A stretch of 5,114 nt of DNA from Elusimicrobiota bacterium (GTDB taxonomy: Bacteria > Elusimicrobiota > Endomicrobiia > CG1-02-37-114 > JAHJSO01): assembly GCA_018830385.1 (NCBI GenBank), contig JAHJSO010000183.1, positions 1 through 5,114 of the forward strand. The letters run 5' to 3'. The notes beneath the pieces were generated by a model. It was not told where the DNA came from. It saw only the letters and a program-made list of their open reading frames with translations, and did not search any database. Each line of letters begins with the position of its first letter. Positions within the stretch are counted from its first letter, which is position 1. A program made the translations under genes and the position numbers. Positions 1 to 5,114 of this stretch are shown piece by piece.

Positions 1-87
1 AGTAATCTCTCACGGGGCAGGTTAAGGTATTTCGCCTGTTACTGCTGGGTAGTCGGCATGGCAGTTGTATTTTTGGCCCTTAAATGA
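1..87 (+). CDS. C-terminal tail of a membrane protein (possibly undecaprenyl-diphosphatase UppP)
   Basis: Frame 1 is open from the first base and ends at TGA 85-87, giving 28 residues of a gene that starts before the window. The tail has a basic patch (SRGRLR) followed by a hydrophobic stretch, YFACYCWVVGMAVVFLAL, that looks like a terminal membrane helix, then one lysine. The pattern basic residues, F-A-x-Y, then G and a hydrophobic run up to the C terminus resembles the last helix of UppP/BacA, the membrane phosphatase that recycles the undecaprenyl carrier for cell wall synthesis. This is recognition from a short piece, so another multi-pass membrane protein is possible. Its stop overlaps the ATG of the Nudix gene (ATGA, 84-87), which implies co-transcription and translational coupling. 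Confidence 0.55.
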   Translation, partial: SNLSRGRLRYFACYCWVVGMAVVFLALK

Positions 88-533
88 AACAGTTGAAACG
101 GTTTGAATTTTCTGCGGGCGGGGTTGTTGTTGACGGCGACAGGAAGAATAAAAAGGTTCTTATGATAAAGGCAAAAAACCTCGTGGGTGAAATTGTCTGG
201 ACGCTGCCCAAGGGACATGTAGAGAAGAACGAAAACGCCACATCAACCGCAATCAGGGAAGTCCGGGAAGAAACGGGATACAGGTGCGAAATAACCGGAG
301 TTTTGGACACCGTTCAGTACTGGTTCAGATTTGGCGGGAAACTGACTAAAAAAACAGTTAAATGGTTTTTGATGAAACCTGACTCACTAAAGCAGTGTAA
401 CAAGCCGGATGCCATTGAGGTCGGGTGGTTTAGCAGGCAGGAGGCCCTTGCCCACTGCGTTTATGAGTCGGATAAAAAACTTATCCTGTCGGTTTTCAAT
501 AATAAAAGGCGCAAACACCCTGTGCAATATTGA
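84..533 (+). CDS. Nudix hydrolase (Ap4A/Ap6A hydrolase-like)
   Basis: This 149-residue protein is a single-domain Nudix hydrolase of normal family length. The Nudix box GX5EX7REUXEEXGU is complete at residues 44-66: G44, E50, R58-E59, E62-E63, G65 and Y66. The REVREE helix supplies the Mg2+ ligands. The lead-in SAGGVVVDG (10-18) and WTLPKGHVE (39-47) are the usual first strands and the loop before the catalytic helix. This form, with 'W.LPKGH.E' and a later 'KTVKWFLMKP' strand, is common in small enzymes that cleave diadenosine polyphosphates or similar nucleoside diphosphate-X substrates. The exact substrate cannot be read from sequence. ATG 84 has no clear Shine-Dalgarno but overlaps the upstream stop as ATGA, so re-initiation by coupled ribosomes is likely. 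The C terminus is basic (NNKRRKHPVQY). Confidence 0.93.
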   Translation: MKQLKRFEFSAGGVVVDGDRKNKKVLMIKAKNLVGEIVWTLPKGHVEKNENATSTAIREVREETGYRCEITGVLDTVQYWFRFGGKLTKKTVKWFLMKPDSLKQCNKPDAIEVGWFSRQEALAHCVYESDKKLILSVFNNKRRKHPVQY

Positions 534-556
534 ACATAGGGATGTACTAATATAAG
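530..556 (+). promoter_or_regulatory. Weak candidate promoter ahead of gatB
   Basis: TTGAAC (530-535) and TATAAG (551-556) resemble -35 and -10 boxes, but they are only 15 bases apart, shorter than the usual 16-18. The -35 overlaps the stop codon of the Nudix gene. gatB could instead be read from the upstream operon, so this is a tentative call. Confidence 0.22.
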
Positions 557-562
557 AATCAT

Positions 563-574
563 GTTGCACGCAAC
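563..574. repeat. Short inverted repeat in the Nudix-gatB gap
   Basis: GTTGC-AC-GCAAC is a perfect 5-bp inverted repeat around a 2-base centre. It lies just downstream of the candidate -10 box, a plausible place for an operator. The loop is too small for a stable RNA hairpin, so if it matters it is more likely a DNA-binding site. It may also be chance. Confidence 0.25.
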
Positions 575-658
575 AAGGATACAAAAATGAGCACATATAG
601 CCGAGATACAAAAGTTTCTGTCTATGCGTAATAAAACGCTCAACATGGATACAAAAAT
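571..658 (+). repeat. 18-bp direct repeat flanking the gatB start
   Basis: CAACAAGGATACAAAAAT (571-588) recurs as CAACATGGATACAAAAAT (641-658): 17 of 18 bases match, offset by exactly 70. Similarity resumes after about 10 extra bases in the first copy (AGCCGAGATAC 599-609 against TGCCGAGTATC 659-669). The second copy contains the ATG at 645, one of the two possible gatB starts. The first copy has AAGG where the second has ATGG. This looks like a local duplication of the gene start. Confidence 0.6.
587..631 (+). CDS. Possible 14-codon leader ORF before gatB
   Basis: ATG 587 opens a 14-residue frame ([14 protein letters not shown]) ending at TAA 629-631. It is preceded by AAGGA (575-579) with 7 bases of spacing, a better ribosome binding site than either gatB start has. 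Its stop overlaps the first gatB ATG (624) and lies 13 bases before the second (645), so it could feed ribosomes to gatB by re-initiation. The peptide resembles no leader I know, and it sits inside the duplicated segment, so it may be an accident of that duplication. Confidence 0.2.
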   Translation: MSTYSRDTKVSVYA

Positions 659-2138
659 TGCCGAGTATCAGCCGGTGATAGGACTTGAGGTCCATGTACA
701 GTTAAAAACAAATTCCAAGATGTTTTGCTCGTGCCCGACCGTGTTCGGGGCGATTCCCAATACAAATATATGCCCCGTATGCACGGGCCAGCCGGGCGTC
801 CTGCCCGTTGCAAACAGAAAGGCGGTTGAACTTTCTATCAAAACAGCCCTTGCACTTGGCTGCACAATAAATAATTTATCAATTTTTGCGCGGAAGAATT
901 ATTTTTACCCTGATTTGCCCAAGAATTATCAGATTTCGCAATATGAGTCACCTTTTGGTATGGACGGTGTCCTGGAGATAGACATTCATGGCAAGGCAAA
1001 AAAAATCAGAATAAAGAGAGTGCACCTTGAAGAGGATACGGGTAAACTTCTTCATTCCATTGGCTCCACTGAACTTGATTACTCTTTGATTGATTTTAAC
1101 CGTAGCGGGCTACCGCTCCTTGAGATTGTGACCGAACCGGACATTACCTCCCCCGAAGAGGCATGGTCGTATCTTACAGGGTTGAGAAACCTTTTGAGAT
1201 ATATAGATGTTTCTGATTGTGACATGGAAAAGGGTTCATTCAGGTGTGATGCGAATATATCTGTCCGGGACAGTGCGATGGCTGATACCGGCAAATTAGG
1301 TATAAAAACAGAAATAAAAAACCTGAATTCATTCAAGGCGGTAAAAGATGCCCTGGGTTACGAAATCAATAGGCAGGTAAAACAACTTAAAGCAGGCAAA
1401 GAGGTTGTGCAGGAAACCCTGCTGTGGAATGACAGACAGGGCAGGACGGAGTCAATGCGTACAAAAGAGTCCGCCCATGATTACAGGTATTTCCCCGAGC
1501 CGGACCTGCCGCCGTTTGAGTTCAGCGGAAATTTACTGGAGAAACTAAAAGGGGAACTCCCCGAACTGCCTCATCAGAGAAAAAAGAGATTTATCAGCGA
1601 ATACCTGCTCACTGACTATGACGCAGATGTCCTCACATCCGCCAAAGGACTGGCCGACTATTTTGAGTCAGGCGTTAATGCGGCGAAGGACAGCGTCCCT
1701 CCTGACGCTTCGCTAAAGTTTGCAAAGCCGTTCGCCAACTGGGTGAACACGGAACTCACCGGCCGGCTAAATGCGAGGGGGCAGACCATAGAGGGATGCA
1801 GTGTTTCCGCAGGGTATCTTGCCCGGCTGGTAGTTATGGTGTGTGAAGAAAAGATTTCAAACAATATTGCCAAGCAGGTTCTGGACGATATGTTTGAGAC
1901 AGGCAGAAAACCCGAGGAAATAATACGGGAGAAAGGGTTGACGCAGATTTCAGACGAAAAAGAGATATCAGGACTCATAGATAAGGTTATTGAAGAAAAC
2001 CCCATCCCCGTTGAAGAATACAGGGGCGGTAAAAAACAGGCGCTCGGCGCGCTTGTTGGTGCAGTGATGAAAAAATCCGGTGGCCGTGCAAACCCGCAAA
2101 TGGTGAACAGAATTTTGCGTACAAAACTTGGCGGCTGA
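624..2138 (+). CDS. gatB: Aspartyl/glutamyl-tRNA(Asn/Gln) amidotransferase subunit B
   Basis: GatB is the tRNA-binding and kinase subunit of the GatCAB complex. The complex converts Asp-tRNA(Asn) or Glu-tRNA(Gln) to the amide form in the cytoplasm, using ATP and ammonia channelled from GatA. The 504-residue product has the full set of family signatures: [10 protein letters not shown] (18-27), a four-cysteine zinc site (C35, C37, C50, C53), [16 protein letters not shown] (91-106), HLEEDTGK (134-141), [17 protein letters not shown] (157-173), [14 protein letters not shown] (202-215), EIKNLNSF (240-247) and [17 protein letters not shown] (281-297). The C-terminal helical YqeY-like tail (about 350-503) ends in the usual [12 protein letters not shown]...KSGGRANPQ. 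The start is uncertain. ATG 645 ([13 protein letters not shown]) gives a more typical N terminus and 497 residues, but neither ATG has a clear Shine-Dalgarno. gatA and gatC are not in the window, although they often sit beside gatB. Confidence 0.98.
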   Translation: MRNKTLNMDTKIAEYQPVIGLEVHVQLKTNSKMFCSCPTVFGAIPNTNICPVCTGQPGVLPVANRKAVELSIKTALALGCTINNLSIFARKNYFYPDLPKNYQISQYESPFGMDGVLEIDIHGKAKKIRIKRVHLEEDTGKLLHSIGSTELDYSLIDFNRSGLPLLEIVTEPDITSPEEAWSYLTGLRNLLRYIDVSDCDMEKGSFRCDANISVRDSAMADTGKLGIKTEIKNLNSFKAVKDALGYEINRQVKQLKAGKEVVQETLLWNDRQGRTESMRTKESAHDYRYFPEPDLPPFEFSGNLLEKLKGELPELPHQRKKRFISEYLLTDYDADVLTSAKGLADYFESGVNAAKDSVPPDASLKFAKPFANWVNTELTGRLNARGQTIEGCSVSAGYLARLVVMVCEEKISNNIAKQVLDDMFETGRKPEEIIREKGLTQISDEKEISGLIDKVIEENPIPVEEYRGGKKQALGALVGAVMKKSGGRANPQMVNRILRTKLGG

Positions 2139-2169
2139 CAAAGATTTTATAAACGACCTACGAATGGTT

Positions 2170-2277
2170 GTCATTGCGAGAAGCGTTAGCGACGAAGCAA
2201 TCTCATAAGACAAGGGGATTGCTGTCATTGCGAGAAGCGTTAGCGACGAAGCAATCTCATAAGACAAGGGGATTGCT
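2170..2277 (+). repeat. Two 54-bp tandem units of a palindromic element, forward orientation
   Basis: Two exact 54-bp copies (2170-2223 and 2224-2277) each begin GTCATTGCGAG, pass through AAGCGTTAGCGA, and continue CGAAGCAATCTC, CATAAGAC and AAGGGGATTGCT. The core GTCATTGCGAG...CGAAGCAATC is a dispersed palindromic repeat seen in many environmental bacterial genomes. The tail AAGGGGATTGCT equals the first bases of the reverse-orientation units that follow. Copy 1 therefore looks like a forward-reverse pair that lost most of its reverse half. The frame that reads SLREALATKQSH across these copies is repeat translation, not a gene. Confidence 0.93.
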
Positions 2278-2383
2278 TCGGCTGCGCCTCGCAATGACAG
2301 AGCGGGCAAGGGGATTGCTTCGGCTGCGCCTCGCAATGACAGAGCGGGCAAGGGGATTGCTTCGGCTGCGCCTCGCAATGACA
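2266..2383 (-). repeat. Three 42-bp tandem units of the same element, reverse orientation
   Basis: AAGGGGATTGCTTCGG followed by CTGCGCCTCGCAATGAC recurs at 2266-2307, 2308-2349 and 2350-2383 with a 42-bp period. The first two copies end in AGAGCGGGC, and the third stops after CAATGACA. On the minus strand each reads GTCATTGCGAG, GCGCAGC, CGAAGCAATCCCC, so they are inverted relatives of the 54-bp units with a different centre. Forward copy 2 and the first reverse copy can fold into a large hairpin: 2224-2234 pairs with 2288-2298 (11 bp) and 2247-2256 with 2271-2280 (10 bp), around a 14-base loop. Such a structure downstream of gatB could protect the 3' end of its mRNA or limit read-through. 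There is no T-tract, so it is not a standard intrinsic terminator. Confidence 0.92.
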
Positions 2384-2442
2384 ATTCGATTACACTGGTA
2401 CCCAATCGCCATATCCTGGTTCCGGCTGTGACAAAAAACACC

Positions 2443-2470
2443 TTGACAAAGTCAAAAAAATCATTATAAT
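2443..2470 (+). promoter_or_regulatory. Near-consensus sigma-70-type promoter for the HEAT/metallo-hydrolase unit
   Basis: TTGACA (2443-2448) and TATAAT (2465-2470) both match the consensus exactly, with a 16-base spacer. A start near 2477 is expected, leaving about 60 bases of leader before ATG 2540. The -35 box lies inside a perfect inverted repeat, TTGAC-AAA-GTCAA (2443-2455), which could be a repressor site. Because the promoter follows the repeat array, the two genes downstream appear to form a transcription unit separate from gatB. Confidence 0.82.
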
Positions 2471-2524
2471 AATAATGGGTTGTGGGTAGAAAAAACATAA
2501 AGTATGAAGCGTAGTTTAATTTTT

Positions 2525-2531
2525 AGGGGGG
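2525..2531 (+). promoter_or_regulatory. Ribosome binding site that fixes the HEAT-protein start at 2540
   Basis: AGGGGGG lies 8 bases before ATG 2540 and is the only good Shine-Dalgarno-like sequence near the gene. The earlier in-frame ATG at 2504 has none, and this purine run would fall inside its coding sequence. The choice of 2540 also gives a compact signal peptide. Confidence 0.65.
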
Positions 2532-2539
2532 CTTTAAAA

Positions 2540-3385
2540 ATGGCTTTCAAAATGAAAGGAAGGATATTGTTTCCGCTAAAAATTATTATTTTATTTTGCT
2601 GGATAGGGGTACACCTCACATCCTTATTATTCAGTCAAAACAATTATCAGGACTTTGATTACCAGGAGATAAAATACTATTCAGCCAAACAGGAAATTCC
2701 TGCCAGGATAATTGAGAAACTTTCAAGAGGCGGCAAAGAAGTCATACCCGACTTGTGCTATACCTTTGCAAAAGTTGACTGGATAGAATACGACGAAGTT
2801 TCTGCCGGCCAGCCATTAGGGGAAGGGCTGATAAAGATTCTTGAGAGTATTGCAAGAAACAGGCCTGATTCAATCCCTGAATTTAACAACCAACTGAAGA
2901 AGCCGTCATTTGCGGTAAGGAGAGGAGTGCTTTCGGTCCTCCTCAATGCAGAAATAACCGACCCGGAACTAATAGACGGGCTCGGGGTTGTAATAAAGGA
3001 CAATAACAAGCAAATGCGTGTCAGGGCTATCCGTATTTTAAACCGGATGACGGATAAACGCGTCGTGCCTGTCCTTAAAGCAGCACTGGAGAGAGAGCAG
3101 AACAGTGTCTTAAGAATTGAGATGTCTGCCGGGCTTGCAAAACACAATGATGCGGCTGGCAGAAAAAATATTCTTGACGGTTTAAGGGACGCTGACTGGA
3201 GAATAAGAGAGGCATCGGCGATATGGCTCAGAGAAATAAAAACGCAATGGTCGCAGGAAGCCCTTGTCAACGCCCTTAAGATAGAAAAGACAAACATTGT
3301 CCGGGGAGCCATTGTCGGCAGTTTGCAGCGGCTGACAGGGAAAACAGAGCATCAGGTCAGACAACTTTACGATAAAAGAAAGTGA
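2540..3385 (+). CDS. Exported HEAT-repeat protein
   Basis: The product has 281 residues from ATG 2540, or 293 from the in-frame ATG 2504, which lacks a ribosome binding site. A short basic N terminus (K4, K6, R8) and a hydrophobic segment at 9-31 form a signal peptide, with likely cleavage near S32-Q33. There is no lipobox at the cleavage site. After a linker region (33-119), about five helical repeats of roughly 31 residues follow (around 120-152, 153-184, 185-215, 216-246 and 247-281). They have the HEAT/PBS-lyase pattern: 'VRRGVLSVLL', 'VRAIRILNRM...VVPVLKAAL', 'IREASAIWLREI', 'VRGAIVGSLQRL'. HEAT repeats are protein-binding scaffolds and no catalytic residues are evident. The protein probably acts in the periplasm or envelope. 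It shares four bases (GTGA) with the next gene, which suggests coupled production of a working pair. I do not recognise a named family. Confidence 0.85.
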   Translation: MAFKMKGRILFPLKIIILFCWIGVHLTSLLFSQNNYQDFDYQEIKYYSAKQEIPARIIEKLSRGGKEVIPDLCYTFAKVDWIEYDEVSAGQPLGEGLIKILESIARNRPDSIPEFNNQLKKPSFAVRRGVLSVLLNAEITDPELIDGLGVVIKDNNKQMRVRAIRILNRMTDKRVVPVLKAALEREQNSVLRIEMSAGLAKHNDAAGRKNILDGLRDADWRIREASAIWLREIKTQWSQEALVNALKIEKTNIVRGAIVGSLQRLTGKTEHQVRQLYDKRK

Positions 3386-5114
3386 ATAAGAAAAATGTAA
3401 CAAAATCAGTGATGTTGTTTCTTGCCCTGTATTTTCTTACAGGTAATTCTTTCCTGTTTGCAAAATACATAAAGGTGTATTATATCAGGACGGAAAACAG
3501 GTATGGTAATTGTGTTTACGTAGAATTGCCGAACGGCAAAAATATACTGTATGACGGCGGAAATAAAGATACGACCCCATCCCTTTTAAGCAATTTTCTT
3601 GATAGTAAAATAGGCGCAGGCGGGGATATATGGTTTATGGTTTTAACCCATGCCCACTCCGACCACTTGTATGGTTTGAATATGGCCCTTGACCGCTATA
3701 ATGTGAAATATGCGTATGATACAAAATTTAACTACAGTTCAGGTATCTATGATGACTGGAAAACAAAAATAGCGAATGAGGGGTGCTCCTATTATGAGGT
3801 TATTGCTACCACTGCGTCAAACACAACTGCCGTCCTAAGCGGCCCCGGGACAAACGTTGGCGTTTCAGAACTCGGTTCTTATGGCTGGGACGCAGATGTC
3901 CGGGTAAAGGTAATAGGCGGAAAAGAGAGCACCACCGACGACAACCCGAATGGCAGAAGCATGGTTTTCAAACTTTCATTGGGTTCAAGCACATTTCACT
4001 TCGGCGGGGATTCCACGGGTCCCGGCGCAACAAACCAGGAGGCATGGTATTTACAATATTATCCTGAGGATACGAAAGCGGACGTCTATCTGGCTCACCA
4101 CCACGGCGGAGGCAATGACACCGGCAACCCGCTCCTTGATCAGATGGATGCGAAGTACTCCGTTATCCAGCCGGGGAATTATGACACAAGTTTAACTGAC
4201 ACAAATCTCAAAGTAGAAACAATGCAACGGCTGGTTGACCACAAGGTTATTATTTACCGCACAGACCTTGACTTCAATGTAACAGTTATTGCGGATGAAA
4301 AAGGAAATTACAATATAAACCGTGAACATGTATGGGGCAGTGATGGTTTAAGCACATCCCACCCGTGGGCATATCCTCCGCCGTCAATCCCCCAGAGTTT
4401 AACCGTTACAGGTGTTGGTGATAACGATGTCTCACTTAACTGGGCTGACAACCCCGGCGGTGACAGCGTGATATATTACGATGTTTTCTTTTCAACGATG
4501 GACAACGGCGATACCGCCGGCGGAACACTCAGTCAGCCGGATAATAGCAACCCGCCGAACGCATACTGCACAACTGGTATATACCGTCTGGACCTGAGCA
4601 CGGGGCTTTCTCTCCACACCATCACGGGCCTTATAGCAGGAAAATCATATTATTCGCGCGTTAGTGCGGTAAACCAGTACGGTTATGAGAGAAGGTATTC
4701 AAATCAGGTGAGCACATCAACGACAGGGGGCGATGTCACACCACCATCAGCAATTACAAATCTATCGGCACTTACGGGGATGCAGCACGGACAGATAGAC
4801 CTCACATGGACGGCACCTGGCGATGATGGGACAACAGGCACGGCGGCATCATATGTCCTGAAATATGCAACATTTACGATTAATTCCGAAGCGACGTTTG
4901 ATTCGGCATCAACCTATTCACAGGAATGGGACCCCCTGCCTTTCAGTCAGACGGAAGCAAAGAGCGTCGGCGACCTGACACCGGGGACGACCTATTATTT
5001 TGGGATTAGGGCAAGGGATGACGTAAACTTGTATGGTGGACTCTCAAATGCGCCCGTCTTTGCGTGGGCTTTTACTGACAGTATAGCCCCGTCGGCAATA
5101 ACAACCCTCTCTGC
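3382..5114 (+). CDS. Exported ComEC-type metallo-beta-lactamase-fold hydrolase with FnIII domains (C terminus beyond window)
   Basis: Frame 1 is open for 577 codons from GTG 3382 to the window edge. The GTG overlaps the stop of the HEAT gene. It is preferred over ATG 3412 because it supplies the lysine-rich n-region of a signal peptide (MNKKNVTKS, then hydrophobic 10-27, cleavage near A27). The catalytic domain (about 29-310) has D58-G-G, the metal motif H90-A-H92-S-D94-H95, N190-x-x-S193, the GGD strand ending at D210, and H239-H240-H241-G-G. This order matches the stand-alone form of the ComEC C-terminal domain, and also resembles the pneumococcal phosphorylcholine esterase Pce. A metal-dependent phosphodiesterase or nuclease outside the cytoplasm is the best guess; the substrate is unknown. 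FnIII domains follow at about 334-446 and 451-565 (LTWTAPGDDG 474-483, TTYYFGIRARD 536-546). A third begins at 566. Further repeats or an anchor probably lie past the edge. Confidence 0.9.
   Translation, partial: MNKKNVTKSVMLFLALYFLTGNSFLFAKYIKVYYIRTENRYGNCVYVELPNGKNILYDGGNKDTTPSLLSNFLDSKIGAGGDIWFMVLTHAHSDHLYGLNMALDRYNVKYAYDTKFNYSSGIYDDWKTKIANEGCSYYEVIATTASNTTAVLSGPGTNVGVSELGSYGWDADVRVKVIGGKESTTDDNPNGRSMVFKLSLGSSTFHFGGDSTGPGATNQEAWYLQYYPEDTKADVYLAHHHGGGNDTGNPLLDQMDAKYSVIQPGNYDTSLTDTNLKVETMQRLVDHKVIIYRTDLDFNVTVIADEKGNYNINREHVWGSDGLSTSHPWAYPPPSIPQSLTVTGVGDNDVSLNWADNPGGDSVIYYDVFFSTMDNGDTAGGTLSQPDNSNPPNAYCTTGIYRLDLSTGLSLHTITGLIAGKSYYSRVSAVNQYGYERRYSNQVSTSTTGGDVTPPSAITNLSALTGMQHGQIDLTWTAPGDDGTTGTAASYVLKYATFTINSEATFDSASTYSQEWDPLPFSQTEAKSVGDLTPGTTYYFGIRARDDVNLYGGLSNAPVFAWAFTDSIAPSAITTLS

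Noticed and set aside
534..623. T-box or amino-acid riboswitch ahead of gatB
   Set aside because: The gap is only 90 bases and lacks a T-box motif, a specifier stem-loop or a terminator/antiterminator pair.
2170..2383. CRISPR array
   Set aside because: Units are directly adjacent or have the same linker each time, there are no unique spacers, and the orientation flips midway. This is a REP/BIME-like array.
2139..2383. Intrinsic terminator of gatB
   Set aside because: The repeat array can form strong hairpins, but no run of T follows any of them, so only a general structural role can be suggested.
2168..2431. An 87-codon + frame, and an opposing minus-strand frame over 1968-2498, both full of repeated SLREALATKQSH- or SLRGAAEAIPL-like peptides
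   Set aside because: Both are translations of the palindromic repeat array. The amino acid repeats follow the 54-bp and 42-bp DNA periods, and nothing else in the frames looks like a protein.
2384..2442. Extra regulatory element between the repeat array and the promoter
   Set aside because: No hairpin, operator-like symmetry or reading frame of note is visible in this stretch.
2758..3312. A 184-codon minus-strand frame opposite the HEAT gene
   Set aside because: It is a shadow of the HEAT-repeat coding strand. The + frame has the signal peptide, helical repeats, promoter and coupling.
3950..4195. An 81-codon + frame inside the metallo-hydrolase gene
   Set aside because: It is out of frame with a much longer frame carrying clear metal-binding motifs, and its own peptide shows no domain.

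Overview
The window looks like chromosomal DNA from a diderm bacterium of moderate GC content. It reads left to right, and every gene I can support is on the + strand. The best lineage hint is the fibronectin type III (FnIII) domains at the right end. Their 'LTWTAPGDDG..GTAASY' style is one I associate with surface proteins of Elusimicrobiota, Omnitrophota and similar uncultured groups. That placement is inference only; no rRNA or other decisive marker is present.

Layout. (1) Positions 1-87 hold the C-terminal tail of a membrane protein, possibly undecaprenyl-diphosphatase. Its stop overlaps the start of a Nudix hydrolase (84-533) in an ATGA junction. (2) A 90-base gap carries a weak candidate promoter, a short palindrome, a possible 14-codon leader ORF and a near-perfect 18-bp direct repeat that echoes the start of the next gene. 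(3) gatB (624-2138) encodes subunit B of the Asp/Glu-tRNA amidotransferase. (4) The 401-base gap 2139-2539 is mostly a compound array of a dispersed palindromic repeat (2170-2383): two copies in one orientation, then three in the other. It is followed by about 60 bases in which I see nothing (2384-2442), then an almost ideal sigma-70-type promoter (2443-2470). (5) That promoter drives an apparent two-gene unit: an exported HEAT-repeat protein (2540-3385) and, overlapping it by four bases (GTGA), a large exported protein (3382 to beyond the window end). The large protein has a ComEC-type metallo-beta-lactamase domain followed by FnIII domains.

Functional reading. The left half is housekeeping: nucleotide sanitation or signalling by the Nudix enzyme, and tRNA-dependent Asn/Gln formation by GatB. 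gatA and gatC are not in the window. The right half is accessory: two proteins with signal peptides, translationally coupled and strongly expressed, one a putative metal-dependent phosphodiesterase or nuclease tethered to FnIII modules and the other a helical-repeat scaffold. This pair is the most interesting part of the window. The metallo-hydrolase is easy to miss because it starts with GTG and has no stop before the window edge.
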